From Clostridium lentum (lineage in GTDB: Bacteria > Bacillota > Clostridia > Clostridiales > Clostridiaceae), in contig NZ_JACOOQ010000017.1 of NCBI RefSeq assembly GCF_014287815.1, positions 8,258 through 72,257 of the forward strand: DNA of 64,000 bases. Direction: 5' to 3'. Shown one piece after another: positions 1 through 8,673 of the stretch. Positions within the stretch are counted from its first letter, which is position 1, and the number at the start of each line of letters is the position of its first letter. The notes beneath the pieces are model-generated. The model was not told the origin of the DNA, searched no databases, and saw only the letters and a list, made by a program, of their open reading frames with translations. The translations under genes and the position numbers were made by a program.

Positions 1-152
1 ATATTCATTTTTCATTCTAAAACTTCACGTAAAATTAATATATTAGTATTTTATGCTTTATTTTTATTTTAGTAACATCTTATTATGCCTTTTCATAATA
101 TATATTATAACACTAAGCAAAAGTTATACTCCTATCTTTCGGCATAAAGCTA

Positions 153-187
153 AGCCTCATAGTAAATCTACTACGAGGCTTTTTTTT
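153..187 (+). terminator. Rho-independent terminator, plus strand
   Basis: The stem pairs AGCCTC with GAGGCT and TAGTA with TACTA, with one mismatch and a 4-base loop, and is followed by eight T. No plus-strand gene is visible in the first 150 bases, so it probably closes a gene left of the window. The A-rich side gives only a poor U tract for the minus-strand flavoprotein gene that ends beside it. Confidence 0.7.
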
Positions 188-189
188 AC

Positions 190-1395
190 TTAAAAATCAC
201 TTCCTGCTAAATATCCTGTTGAAAATGCCATTTGAAGATTATATCCTCCTGTTTCAGCATCTATATCAATTACTTCTCCAGCAAAATATAAATTATTTAT
301 TAATTTTGATTCCATGGTAGAAGCATTAATTTCCTTTACTTTAACTCCACCTGACGTTACCTGTGCAGCTTTTATAGTTAAAGTTTCCCTTACTGTAAGC
401 TTCATTTCTTTTATATACTCAATTATCTTAATTTCATCTTCCTTTTTCAAGTCACTGGCTTTAACTTCTACTAAGTTAAGCATTTCAAATATCTGCTTCA
501 AGAAATTTTGTGGCAAAATTCCCTTTAAATTATTTAAAACGAACCTATTACTGTTACTTCTAATTATCTGTGCAAGTTCCTCCTTTGACCTATCTTTAAG
601 AAAATCTAAAACGACTTCAACTTCACCATCAGCTAAAGCTTTATTTAAGTATGAAGAAATTTTTAATACTGCTGGACCTGATATTCCAAAGTGAGTAAAT
701 ATCATATCTCCTTCTTTTTCAAACTTCTTCTTTTTAAATTTTGCCTGTATATGTACATCCTTCATAGCTATCCCTTGAAGATTTTTAACAAATTCCTCCT
801 TTATGACAAGTGGAATTAAAGCTGGATAAATAGGTGTTATTGTATGACCATATTTCTTAATAACATCATACATACTTCCATCTGAACCAGTTGTGGGAAA
901 ACTTTTCCCTCCTGTTGTAACTATCACTTTATCTCCATTAATAGACTTACCTGTGTCAAGTATCACACCTTTTACTACATTATCTTTCACAATTAAATCT
1001 TCAACCTTTGTATTATACAATATCTTAACATTGTTCTCTCTTAACTCATTTTCAAATAAAGATATTACTTCATCTGCTTTATCGCTTTTTGTATATACTT
1101 TTTCATCATATTCCACCTTATATTCTAGTCCTTTTTCACTTAAGTACTCCAGTAGTTGATAGTTTGAAAAAGTGTATAAAGCACTATATAAAAATTTGTT
1201 ATTAGTTACTATTTTACTAAAGAACTCTTCAATATCTCTGTTATTAGTGATATTACATCTTCCACCACCAGTAAGCTTTAACTTCTTACCTATTTCATTA
1301 TTTCTTTCTATTAAGATAACTTCATTATTTTTAGCTGCCGTTATAGCTGCCATAATACCTGCTGGCCCACCTCCTATAACAATAACCTTTGCCAT
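190..1395 (-). CDS. NAD(P)/FAD-dependent oxidoreductase, HI0933/BaiN family
   Basis: This is a cytoplasmic flavoprotein of the HI0933-like (YhiN/BaiN) family. Seen: an N-terminal FAD Rossmann motif GGGPAG at about residues 8-13, the family motif TGGGRCNITN near residue 45, and a C-terminal FAD-contacting segment GEVIDIDAETGGYN near residue 380. The length of 401 residues is normal for the family. The start has a GAGGTG ribosome binding site. Known: the physiological substrate of most members is unsettled; one relative has been linked to bile acid dehydroxylation in C. scindens, but nothing here (no bai genes) supports that role. It stands alone, between a plus-strand terminator and a small unknown gene. 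Confidence 0.85.
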   Translation of the reverse strand: MAKVIVIGGGPAGIMAAITAAKNNEVILIERNNEIGKKLKLTGGGRCNITNNRDIEEFFSKIVTNNKFLYSALYTFSNYQLLEYLSEKGLEYKVEYDEKVYTKSDKADEVISLFENELRENNVKILYNTKVEDLIVKDNVVKGVILDTGKSINGDKVIVTTGGKSFPTTGSDGSMYDVIKKYGHTITPIYPALIPLVIKEEFVKNLQGIAMKDVHIQAKFKKKKFEKEGDMIFTHFGISGPAVLKISSYLNKALADGEVEVVLDFLKDRSKEELAQIIRSNSNRFVLNNLKGILPQNFLKQIFEMLNLVEVKASDLKKEDEIKIIEYIKEMKLTVRETLTIKAAQVTSGGVKVKEINASTMESKLINNLYFAGEVIDIDAETGGYNLQMAFSTGYLAGSDF

Positions 1396-1465
1396 TTTGC
1401 CTACACCTCACTACCAATAATTTGTTTATTTTCTTATTATAACAGAAAACATATTATGTATATAT

Positions 1466-1498
1466 AAAAAAATAAGAAATAGCCAATAAGCTATTTCT
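1466..1498 (-). terminator. Terminator of the small Cys-rich gene
   Basis: A perfect 9-bp stem AGAAATAGC/GCTATTTCT with a short loop, overlapping the stop codon of the gene ending at 1497, is followed on the minus strand by a run of U (six A on the plus strand). Confidence 0.75.
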
Positions 1499-1823
1499 AT
1501 CTACAACAATTATCCATACATTGTTGTAGTGCATCACTTAAGCCATTTGTCAACTGACAATTTTGATTCATTAAGAAGCAATAAATACTTTGATTACTCC
1601 ACCAATATAAAAATAATATTACATAAATCAAATTTATAAACTGCGATCCATAACATAGTAATATATTAAAAAAATCACAATAAGTAAATTGATTATTGGG
1701 ATTATTGGCATTACTTAGTAAAGCATCAGCTAAGTCATCCAAAGGCAAACCATTTATTATGCTATCCAAAGTACTACCGCTATTGCAGTTACTATCAAAA
1801 TTATAATAATCCAAATTATTCAT
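1497..1823 (-). CDS. Hypothetical protein with one membrane segment and a Cys-rich tail
   Basis: Not recognised. The 108-residue product is Asn-rich at the N terminus, has a hydrophobic stretch (NLIYVILFLYWW, about residues 64-75) that could span the membrane, and ends in a Cys-rich tail CMDNCC. Five further Cys residues lie in the body. An AGGATGAG ribosome binding site precedes the ATG and a terminator overlaps the stop, which supports a real, separately transcribed gene. It lies between the flavoprotein gene and the Bce-type transporter, both on the same strand. It could be a small exported or membrane peptide; no function is assigned. Confidence 0.55.
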   Translation of the reverse strand: MNNLDYYNFDSNCNSGSTLDSIINGLPLDDLADALLSNANNPNNQFTYCDFFNILLCYGSQFINLIYVILFLYWWSNQSIYCFLMNQNCQLTNGLSDALQQCMDNCCR

Positions 1824-1885
1824 GTCTCATCCTATAATATTGCTATATAAATATTTTATGATTTTTAATTTAATAAGTTCTCTTT

Positions 1886-3865
1886 TTAGCAATATTTTAA
1901 CATTTTCTTAGCTCCATTATATGCTGCAATAAAATATCCACCATATATTATAATCATTATAATCATTGTTACTATAATATAATTCATTATAGATCCATCA
2001 CCAAAAACAGAAACTATATCTGAAGAAATCTTTAATCCTAAAATTGAATGTACTATAGCAAGTGATAAAGGAATCATAAAATAAATTGCTATTTGTACTA
2101 AAATAGATCTATTAATCATCTCTTCATCTACACCAATTTTTCTAAGTAATGCATATCTGTCTATATTATCTGCTGCTTCTGATAACTGCTGTAATGCTAA
2201 TACTGCTGCTGATGCTATTAAAAAGACACTTCCAATATAAATAGCAAGATAAGAAATCATTGTGCCAAATCCAGCTGAATTAGCTAATAAATCTTTCTTT
2301 GTAAGATAATATACATATACAGAGTCATCAATATTATTTTCTCTAAATTTGCTAGCTAAATATTCATCACCTTCACTATTTTTATAATTAATATTTAAAT
2401 ATGAATTATATGGTTCCACTCCATTTAAAACTTCATCATTAACTATAAAAGTACATAAATTATTTTCTAGCATTTGATTATAAGTAGTCACTTCTATAGA
2501 CTCTATTTGTGCTGGTAATAATTTTTCTCCGTTTACAACTATTTCAGTATTGTTTTTAGTAGCTTCCATTATATACTTTTTAAAATCTTTTACATCGCTA
2601 CATACCATATATTTATCATCTGCTAATTTAACTTGTTCTTTTCCTATCATTTCCATAACACTGTTAAACTCTGAAACCTTCATTACTGGTATGTTTTCAT
2701 TTGAAAATACAGGATAATACTTTTTAGTTTTATTTATAGCCTCTTCAGTAAGAAAATCTCTATAACTATAATCATTATCATATAACTTATACTCTGAATA
2801 ACTGTTGGCAATACTATCTAAATCTATTCCTTTATTCATAAGTTCTTCTTTTATATCTAACCCTTGATAATTCCAAAAAGTAGCATCAAATTGACTCGAA
2901 TATTTCAAACCTTGGTTTATTGATTTATTTATTCCAAGGCCACCTGATAATGTGCATATAGAAACAAAAAGCATTAAGCATATAAAAGTCATGGAAATAA
3001 AGGTTGTATTTATCTTGCTGTTAATTTGTCTTAAGATAAACATATTTAAATTTTTAAAATATTTATTTTTATTACTTTGCATTACTTTTAATAAAAAACC
3101 TGAAAGAGCAAAGAAAAATAAAAATGTTCCTAAGGCTCCCATAGCTACGATGATAAATAATGATGATGTAATAATGGCAACACCCATTTTTAACACATAA
3201 TAATATGCTCCACCTAATAAAGTAATACTTATTATAAAGATAACAACTGATAGCCAAAGATTTCTTACTTTGATATCTTGATTTTTCTTTGCAGCATTTA
3301 ACAAATCAATTAATTTAACTTTTCTAATAACATTAGAATTAAATAATAAAACTATCAAGTATATTATTGCAAAACATACCAATGTTTTTATAAATGCACT
3401 TTTTGAAAAAACAAATTTAAATCTTACAATATCCACTTGGAATAACTTGGCTGTAAATATTGATAACCCTTGCGATAACAATGTTCCTACCACTAAGCCT
3501 ACAATTAAAGAGAGAATACCTATACATAATGTTTCAATAAATAATATTTTTGAAAGAGTTCCTTTTTCCATCCCTAAAGTCATATATATTCCAAATTCTT
3601 TTTTTCTTCTTTTTATTAAATAATTGCTGGCATAAATAATTAAGAATCCTAAGATAGCAGAAATAAATACCGATGCTACGCTCATAACTACATTGACCAT
3701 TTCGAAGGCACTTTTTTCAGCCTCACTTAAGTTCATCATAATTGTTTGTGATTCTATGGAGTTAAATGTGTAAAATATCGCTACCCCAAATACTAATGTT
3801 AAAAAGTAAATTGAATAATCCTTAAAACTTCTTTTTATATTTCTTATTGCAAGTTTAGCATACAT
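1886..3865 (-). CDS. Bce-type ABC transporter permease (FtsX family)
   Basis: Membrane subunit of a peptide-antibiotic detoxification transporter of the BceAB type. The 659-residue length is typical. Hydrophobic segments fit ten transmembrane helices: one near residues 18-36, six more up to about 306, then a large extracytoplasmic domain of about 220 residues (310-530), then three C-terminal helices. That layout, with the large domain between helices 7 and 8, is diagnostic of BceB proteins, where the domain senses or binds the peptide (family knowledge). The gene overlaps the ATPase gene by 11 bases, so the two are translated together. Ligand unknown; cell-wall-active peptides such as bacitracin or lantibiotics are usual for the family. 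Confidence 0.9.
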   Translation of the reverse strand: MYAKLAIRNIKRSFKDYSIYFLTLVFGVAIFYTFNSIESQTIMMNLSEAEKSAFEMVNVVMSVASVFISAILGFLIIYASNYLIKRRKKEFGIYMTLGMEKGTLSKILFIETLCIGILSLIVGLVVGTLLSQGLSIFTAKLFQVDIVRFKFVFSKSAFIKTLVCFAIIYLIVLLFNSNVIRKVKLIDLLNAAKKNQDIKVRNLWLSVVIFIISITLLGGAYYYVLKMGVAIITSSLFIIVAMGALGTFLFFFALSGFLLKVMQSNKNKYFKNLNMFILRQINSKINTTFISMTFICLMLFVSICTLSGGLGINKSINQGLKYSSQFDATFWNYQGLDIKEELMNKGIDLDSIANSYSEYKLYDNDYSYRDFLTEEAINKTKKYYPVFSNENIPVMKVSEFNSVMEMIGKEQVKLADDKYMVCSDVKDFKKYIMEATKNNTEIVVNGEKLLPAQIESIEVTTYNQMLENNLCTFIVNDEVLNGVEPYNSYLNINYKNSEGDEYLASKFRENNIDDSVYVYYLTKKDLLANSAGFGTMISYLAIYIGSVFLIASAAVLALQQLSEAADNIDRYALLRKIGVDEEMINRSILVQIAIYFMIPLSLAIVHSILGLKISSDIVSVFGDGSIMNYIIVTMIIMIIIYGGYFIAAYNGAKKMLKYC

Positions 3866-4625
3866 CTCTCACATCTCCTCCTAGAAGTGTAATTACATCT
3901 ATGATCCTATCAAAGAACTTGTTTCTGCTATCATTACCTTTTATAAGTTCATTAAATATCTTTCCATCTTTAATAAACAGTATCCTGTCAGCATAACTAG
4001 CAGTAAAAGCATCATGAGTTACCATCATAATTGTTGCATTTAAATCCTTGTTTAACTTTTCCATACTTTCTAATAATACCTTTGCTGATTTTGAATCTAA
4101 TGCTCCTGTAGGTTCATCTGCTAATATAAGTGATGGATTAGTTATTATTGCTCTTGCAGCTGCAACTCTCTGCTTTTGTCCACCTGACATTTCATATGGA
4201 TATTTATTTAAAATATCTTTAATATTTAATTTATCTGCAATATTTGTTATTCTCTTATTAATTTCTCCATAATTAATCTTACATATAGTTAAAGCTAATG
4301 CTATATTTTCATAAGCTGTTAATGTATCTAAAAGATTAAAATCTTGAAAAATAAATCCTAACTCTTCTCTTCTAAACTTTGCTATTTTTTTTGACGAAAG
4401 TTTTGTTATATCATTATTATTTATATATATATGACCACTACTAGCTTTATCTATAGTTGAAATGCAGTTAAGGAGCGTTGTTTTTCCACTGCCTGATGCT
4501 CCCATAATACCTACAAACTCTCCTTTATTCACAGTAAAGCTTATATTATTAATTGCTTTAGTAATATTGCCATTCTTACCATAGTATTTTTCAATATTAC
4601 TTACCCTTAATATTTCATTACTCAT
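3855..4625 (-). CDS. Bce-type ABC transporter ATP-binding protein
   Basis: ATPase partner of the downstream FtsX-type permease. Seen: Walker A GASGSGKTT at residues 42-50, a Q-loop (FIFQDFN, about 91-97), signature MSGGQ at 146-150, and Walker B LILADEPTGALD at 166-177. The EPTGALD form is typical of the MacB/LolD/BceA class. The length of 256 is normal. It is preceded by a 169-base gap that holds a TTACA-N4-TGTAA dyad, a likely site for the neighbouring response regulator, so transcription of the transporter pair is probably switched by the kinase-regulator pair just upstream. Confidence 0.9.
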   Translation of the reverse strand: MSNEILRVSNIEKYYGKNGNITKAINNISFTVNKGEFVGIMGASGSGKTTLLNCISTIDKASSGHIYINNNDITKLSSKKIAKFRREELGFIFQDFNLLDTLTAYENIALALTICKINYGEINKRITNIADKLNIKDILNKYPYEMSGGQKQRVAAARAIITNPSLILADEPTGALDSKSAKVLLESMEKLNKDLNATIMMVTHDAFTASYADRILFIKDGKIFNELIKGNDSRNKFFDRIIDVITLLGGDVRDVC

Positions 4626-4693
4626 TTCTCTAACCTCCAGTATTTACTATACTCATATAATATCGTTAATTCATCATGGTATCCATAGAACTA

Positions 4694-4721
4694 TGTAACA
4701 ATAACCTTACACTTTTGTAAC
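4694..4721 (-). promoter_or_regulatory. Candidate response-regulator operator for the Bce transporter genes
   Basis: The perfect dyad TTACA-N4-TGTAA lies about 85 bases upstream of the ATPase start. A second TGTAAC copy sits 22 bases (two helical turns) away in the same orientation. The position and spacing fit a site for the OmpR-type regulator encoded upstream. This is inference from symmetry and context. Confidence 0.45.
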
Positions 4722-4794
4722 ATAAGCTCATAGATTACCAACAATCTTATGAATTATGAGTGACTGAATAAATCTCCAGAGTTTATAATTAATA

Positions 4795-5811
4795 TTAATC
4801 TTCCGCTAAATTATAGTTATTAATAGGAAATACTATTGTTACTTCTGTTCCTACTCCTAACTTTGATTTAATACTTATGCCTAAACCTAGTTTTAAACAT
4901 AATTTCTTACATAAATATAAGCCCATACCTGTTGAGTTATTATATTTTCTACCATTTTCCCCAGTATAGCCTTTTTCAAATACTTTTTCTATTGACTTTT
5001 CACTTATTCCAATACCATTATCTAAAATTTTTAAAATAATATTCTTATCTTTTTCTAAACACCTAATCTTTATATACTTTTCATCCTTATCCATATATTT
5101 CACTGAATTAGAAATTATTTGTTGCAAGATAAATTCAATCCATTTGCTATCGCAATAGACCTTTTTTTCTATATCTTCTAGTTGAATCTTAACTCTTTTT
5201 TCAATAAGTATGTTTGCATTTTTTCTTATAACTGAATTTATACTATTTTTTAATGGTATTTTCTTGATTATATAATCCCTCTCTACTGTACTGCTTCTAG
5301 CATAAAATAATACTTGTTCTATAAAACCTTCTACTTTTTCAATTTCCTCCAAGACACTTTTATTAATATATCCTTCATCATTTTCTAAAATAAGCCTAGC
5401 AGATGCTATAGGTGTCTTTATTTCATGTACCCATGTTTCAATATACTCTTTATAATCATTAATATTCCTTTTTAAATCTGCTACTTCATCCTTCATGGAT
5501 TTAGTACATTCCTCCAGTACAGAATAAATAATATTACTCTCAATAAAATCTCCTGACTCTAATATTTCTGCTATAAAATACTTTTTATCTAGCCCATCTA
5601 AATTCTTAAATAAATTATCATAATATTTTTTCCTATTAAAATAATCATAAATATAACAGCTAAATACTCCTATAAGATTTAATATGCTGATAAATACTAT
5701 TGTATATGTATCTACTTTTAATGCTTTTAAAATAACAACACCTGAAAGAGTCATTACAATATTAATAACCATAAAAACAAATTTTTCTTTAATATATTCA
5801 ATTAATTTCAT
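4795..5811 (-). CDS. Bce-type intramembrane-sensing histidine kinase
   Basis: Sensor kinase of 338 residues with two closely spaced N-terminal helices (about 12-30 and 36-54), almost no extracytoplasmic loop, and then a HisKA/HATPase core. Seen: the H box VHEIKTPI with the phospho-acceptor His129, N box ISNSVKY, G1 box DNGIGIS and G2 box STGMGLYL. Kinases of this build do not sense directly; they are controlled by the cognate BceAB transporter (family knowledge), which is encoded directly downstream. The gene overlaps the regulator gene by 4 bases, so it is translationally coupled. Confidence 0.9.
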   Translation of the reverse strand: MKLIEYIKEKFVFMVINIVMTLSGVVILKALKVDTYTIVFISILNLIGVFSCYIYDYFNRKKYYDNLFKNLDGLDKKYFIAEILESGDFIESNIIYSVLEECTKSMKDEVADLKRNINDYKEYIETWVHEIKTPIASARLILENDEGYINKSVLEEIEKVEGFIEQVLFYARSSTVERDYIIKKIPLKNSINSVIRKNANILIEKRVKIQLEDIEKKVYCDSKWIEFILQQIISNSVKYMDKDEKYIKIRCLEKDKNIILKILDNGIGISEKSIEKVFEKGYTGENGRKYNNSTGMGLYLCKKLCLKLGLGISIKSKLGVGTEVTIVFPINNYNLAED

Positions 5812-6476
5812 ACTAATATATAACCTTGTCCTCTCTTAGTTGTAAGCATATTATTGGCTCCAATTTCCTCCATCTTTTTTCTTAGCCTATTTATATTAAC
5901 TGTTAAAGTATTATCATCTACAAACTCATCATTTTGCCATAAATACTTCATAAGTTCACTACGAGAAACTATTTTTCCTTTATTCTTTATTAAAGTGTAA
6001 AGAATCCTACTTTCATTTTTAGTAAGGTCACTTTTATTACCTTCATATTCCATTTCACTGGTGGAAAGGTTATATCTTAATCCATTATATTCATGTATCT
6101 CCATACTATTATTTCCATAAACTCTTCTTATGATTGATTCTATTCTTGCCAATAAAATGGCTGCATTATATGGCTTAGTAATAAAATCATCGGCTCCAAG
6201 ATTCATGCTTATAAGCTCATCCATTTCAGTATCCCTGCTAGTTACAACTATGATAGGTACATTGGACTGCTTTCTTATTTCCTTGCATATATAATATCCA
6301 TCAAAAACAGGTAGATTTATATCTAATAGTATTATTTTTGGGTTTTCTTCCAAAGCTATGTCCACTATATTTTCAAAGTCAAAGGAAGTAGCTACTTCAT
6401 AACCATATCTTTTTAAAAAGCTACCTAACTGTTCATTTATCTTTACATCATCTTCAATAATAAAAACTTTATTCAT
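5808..6476 (-). CDS. Bce-type OmpR-family response regulator
   Basis: First gene of the detoxification module. The N-terminal receiver has the acidic pair E8-D9-D10, phospho-acceptor Asp52 (LLDINLP) and the conserved Thr/Lys (ITKPYNA). The C-terminal winged helix ends in the usual OmpR-type RLRKKM...KRGQGYIL. The ATG at 6476 was chosen because GAGAGGTGA lies at the right distance upstream; a longer frame beginning with TTG would swallow that site. Product 222 residues. It probably activates the transporter promoter at the dyad near 4710. Confidence 0.9.
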   Translation of the reverse strand: MNKVFIIEDDVKINEQLGSFLKRYGYEVATSFDFENIVDIALEENPKIILLDINLPVFDGYYICKEIRKQSNVPIIVVTSRDTEMDELISMNLGADDFITKPYNAAILLARIESIIRRVYGNNSMEIHEYNGLRYNLSTSEMEYEGNKSDLTKNESRILYTLIKNKGKIVSRSELMKYLWQNDEFVDDNTLTVNINRLRKKMEEIGANNMLTTKRGQGYILV

Positions 6477-6564
6477 ATATAAGTCACCTCTCAATAAATT
6501 ATATCCATATTTTACATAAAAATAATAGTGCCATATTAATTTTTATTAATATAGCACATAAAAT

Positions 6565-7038
6565 TTATCTATTATCTATTTTTTCAGGATATAAATCATG
6601 ATTTGCTAATCTGTTAAAAGCAACCTCTTCCCACCTTGTTCCTGGCTTTCCATAGTTGCAATATGGATCTATGGAAATTCCACCTCTTGGTGTAAACTTT
6701 CCCCATACCTCTATATACTTAGGTTCCATAAGCTTTATTAAATCCTTCATTATTATATTCATACAATCCTCATGGAAATCACCATGATTTCTAAAGGTAA
6801 ATAAATATAACTTTAATGATTTACTTTCAACCATGTATTTATCAGGTACGTATGATATGTAGATAGTTGCAAAATCTGGTTGACCAGTTATTGGACAAAG
6901 GCTTGTAAACTCTGGACAATTAAACTTTACAAAATAATCATTATCTGGATGTTTATTTTCAAATCTTTCTAATATTTTAGGATTATAATCATATTCATAT
7001 TTAGTATTTTGATTTCCAAGTAAAGTTATTTCCTTCAT
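6565..7038 (-). CDS. queF: NADPH-dependent 7-cyano-7-deazaguanine reductase
   Basis: Reduces preQ0 to preQ1 in queuosine biosynthesis, in the cytoplasm. Seen: the unimodular (type I, B. subtilis-like) QueF sequence of 157 residues with the catalytic Cys48 in [15 protein letters not shown], the Asp55 that follows it, and the QueF motif [16 protein letters not shown] that binds NADPH. It lies 3 bases after queT, so both share one message under the preQ1 riboswitch. The other preQ0 genes (queC, queD, queE) are not in the window, so the substrate must come from genes elsewhere or by uptake. Confidence 0.95.
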   Translation of the reverse strand: MKEITLLGNQNTKYEYDYNPKILERFENKHPDNDYFVKFNCPEFTSLCPITGQPDFATIYISYVPDKYMVESKSLKLYLFTFRNHGDFHEDCMNIIMKDLIKLMEPKYIEVWGKFTPRGGISIDPYCNYGKPGTRWEEVAFNRLANHDLYPEKIDNR

Positions 7039-7041
7039 AAA

Positions 7042-7530
7042 TTAAATCTCCTTAATCTTACTGCTAAGTATTTTTATTATAATTACTCCTAATATACCTG
7101 GTATAACTTGTCCTACACATAAGCTAAATGCCATAGCTTTATAAGGTATTCCTAATAAATATGATAACCAAGTAGCTACCCCTAGTCCCGGCACAAATAT
7201 TATTGAAATTGCTGCTAAATTTATATTTAGCTTATACTTTCTTATAAGAACAATAAGGAATGATGTTGTTATTCCAACTAATCCTCCACCTAGCATATCT
7301 AAGACTCCTAAACCTCCCATTATTGTGTTAGATATTATATTTGCAATACCTAATGGTAAAACTAGAAAAGGGAAGATGTATGATAAAGAATATATTGTTG
7401 TGGCAATCCTTATTTGAAATTGCCCAAAAGCAAAAGATTGTGTACAAAACATTATAACTACATAAAGAGCAATTACTAATGCTGATAATGTTAACCTTTT
7501 TGTTGAATTAATTTTTATATTATTTTCCAT
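7042..7530 (-). CDS. queT: Queuosine precursor ECF transporter substrate-binding protein QueT
   Basis: Integral membrane S component of an energy-coupling-factor importer for a queuosine precursor (QueT/DUF988 family). Seen: about five hydrophobic segments in 162 residues, the family N-terminal region TLSALVIALYVVIMF and the GGLGVLDMLGGGLVG stretch. The ATG at 7530 follows GGAGGTGA; an in-frame codon further upstream would lie in the terminator hairpin. A preQ1-I riboswitch and terminator precede it and queF follows, so import and synthesis are co-regulated. The shared ECF ATPases and T component are not in this window. Confidence 0.9.
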   Translation of the reverse strand: MENNIKINSTKRLTLSALVIALYVVIMFCTQSFAFGQFQIRIATTIYSLSYIFPFLVLPLGIANIISNTIMGGLGVLDMLGGGLVGITTSFLIVLIRKYKLNINLAAISIIFVPGLGVATWLSYLLGIPYKAMAFSLCVGQVIPGILGVIIIKILSSKIKEI

Positions 7531-7550
7531 GAAAATCACCTCCAAAGCAT

Positions 7551-7574
7551 AAAAAAAGGGCATAAAAATGCCCT
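7551..7574 (-). terminator. Riboswitch-controlled terminator of queT-queF
   Basis: On the minus strand AGGGCAT-TTTT-ATGCCC followed by seven U lies between the preQ1 aptamer and the queT ribosome binding site. The layout means ligand-dependent attenuation. Confidence 0.85.
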
Positions 7575-7600
7575 ATTGTTTTAGAATATAATCTTCACTT

Positions 7601-7640
7601 CCTAGTTTTGTTTATAGACAGGAGGGTCACGAACTGTCTT
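7601..7640 (-). ncRNA. preQ1-I riboswitch aptamer
   Basis: The minus-strand RNA has the P1 stem AGACAG/CTGTCT, the loop TTCGTGACCCTC and the A-rich tail ATAAACAAAACTAGG. The tail matches class I preQ1 aptamers, in which it forms a pseudoknot with the C-rich loop. It sits directly upstream of queT-queF and a U-tract hairpin, so preQ1 should turn the operon off. This is one of the smallest known riboswitch folds. Confidence 0.9.
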
Positions 7641-7658
7641 ATTAAATTCACCTAATTG

Positions 7659-7687
7659 AGAATATCATACATTTTACCTAAAATCAA
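7659..7687 (-). promoter_or_regulatory. Probable promoter of the queT-queF leader
   Basis: TTGATT, a 17-base spacer and TATTCT stand about 20 bases upstream of the riboswitch P1 stem. The -10 box matches consensus only in part. Confidence 0.45.
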
Positions 7688-7701
7688 CTATTTTTATAAT
7701 T

Positions 7702-8433
7702 TTATCCTTTAAGTTCTTCTTGCATAATTTCATCTAACAACGCTGGATAATTAGTAATAATCCCATCTACCTTAGCTGCAATAAGTAGCCTCATATATAG
7801 AGGTAAATCAACTGTATATACATTAATCTTTAAATTATTGGCATGGACTTCCTTTATTAACTCTGCTGAAACCAGTCTTAAATCTGGATGAATTGCATCA
7901 GCCTTTAACTCCTTAGCAACTTTAACTATATTTTCTATAGGCTCATAATATAATAATCCTGTTTTAATTTCTCCATCTATTTGCTTACATAACTTTATAG
8001 AGTTTGGATTAAAGCTTGAGATAATTACTCTTTCTTTCATTTCATAATCTTCAATCATATTTATTACATCTTGTTCAATTCCTGCATAATGTATCATATC
8101 TGTCTTTAATTCGATATTTAAAATCACATCACTATTCCTTATTAAGTTTAATACTTCTTCTAAAGTTGGAATCCCTGTTCCTTGCACTCCTTCAAACAAA
8201 GCTCTTCTAGTTTGAAGTTCTTTAAGCTCCCTTAAAGTAAAATCCTTTACCAACCCTTTTCCTTTAAAGGTTCTCTCAACCTCTTCATCATGAATAACAA
8301 CTATCTTATTATCCTTTGTTTTCTGAACATCAAGTTCAATTCCTGATGCTCCACACTTTATTCCTTCTTCAAAAGCAAGCAATGTATTTTCTGGATAATC
8401 AGAACTTGCTCCTCTATGGGCAAAATTTATCAT
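7702..8433 (-). CDS. Glycerophosphodiester phosphodiesterase, cytoplasmic
   Basis: Hydrolyses deacylated phospholipid head groups to glycerol-3-phosphate and an alcohol. Seen: a GDPD TIM barrel of 243 residues with HRGASSDYPENT at about 6-17, ELDVQKTKDNKIVVIHDE at about 38-55 (the metal and catalytic Glu, Asp and His), IELKTD near residue 133, and the C-terminal DGIITNYP. No signal peptide is present, unlike the second GDPD at 12.6-13.4 kb. It is monocistronic between the queuosine operon and the first DedA gene. Substrate preference cannot be read from sequence. Confidence 0.9.
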   Translation of the reverse strand: MINFAHRGASSDYPENTLLAFEEGIKCGASGIELDVQKTKDNKIVVIHDEEVERTFKGKGLVKDFTLRELKELQTRRALFEGVQGTGIPTLEEVLNLIRNSDVILNIELKTDMIHYAGIEQDVINMIEDYEMKERVIISSFNPNSIKLCKQIDGEIKTGLLYYEPIENIVKVAKELKADAIHPDLRLVSAELIKEVHANNLKINVYTVDLPLYMRLLIAAKVDGIITNYPALLDEIMQEELKG

Positions 8434-8524
8434 TATACATAAGCCTCCTATTTCTTACTCAATATAATTCATATTCTTATTTCCATAAACTAATACATTA
8501 TTTTAATTATAATATTCTTAGAAT

Positions 8525-8661
8525 TTATAGTACATATTTAACCATTTCACACAAAATTCCTATAATACCTACTCCGCATAAAAAACCAGTAAATACTCTT
8601 TTTCTAAAAATATAAAAAAGTGGCTTCCTTAAGAAAGCTCCTTTTTCAACTCATCATTCAT
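8525..8661 (-). pseudogene. Frameshifted small membrane-protein ORF behind DedA
   Basis: Twelve bases after the DedA stop, ATG opens MNDELKK and then stops quickly. Reading one base back at the A5 run gives a good continuation (GAFLRKPLFY, then a hydrophobic FLCGVGIIGILCEMV segment and a TAA at 8525). The joined product would be about 45 residues with one membrane helix. Either an A was lost from an A6 run or ribosomes shift by -1 at AAAAAG. A hairpin with a U tract lies inside the reading frame and could be the DedA terminator instead. There is no clear ribosome binding site. Function unknown. Confidence 0.4.
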
Positions 8662-8673
8662 AATTCATTATTA

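Noticed and set aside
8316..8615. 99-codon plus-strand frame over the GDPD start and the following gap
   Set aside because: It overlaps the well-supported glycerophosphodiesterase 5' end, has no ribosome binding site, and its composition is that of antisense AT-rich DNA.
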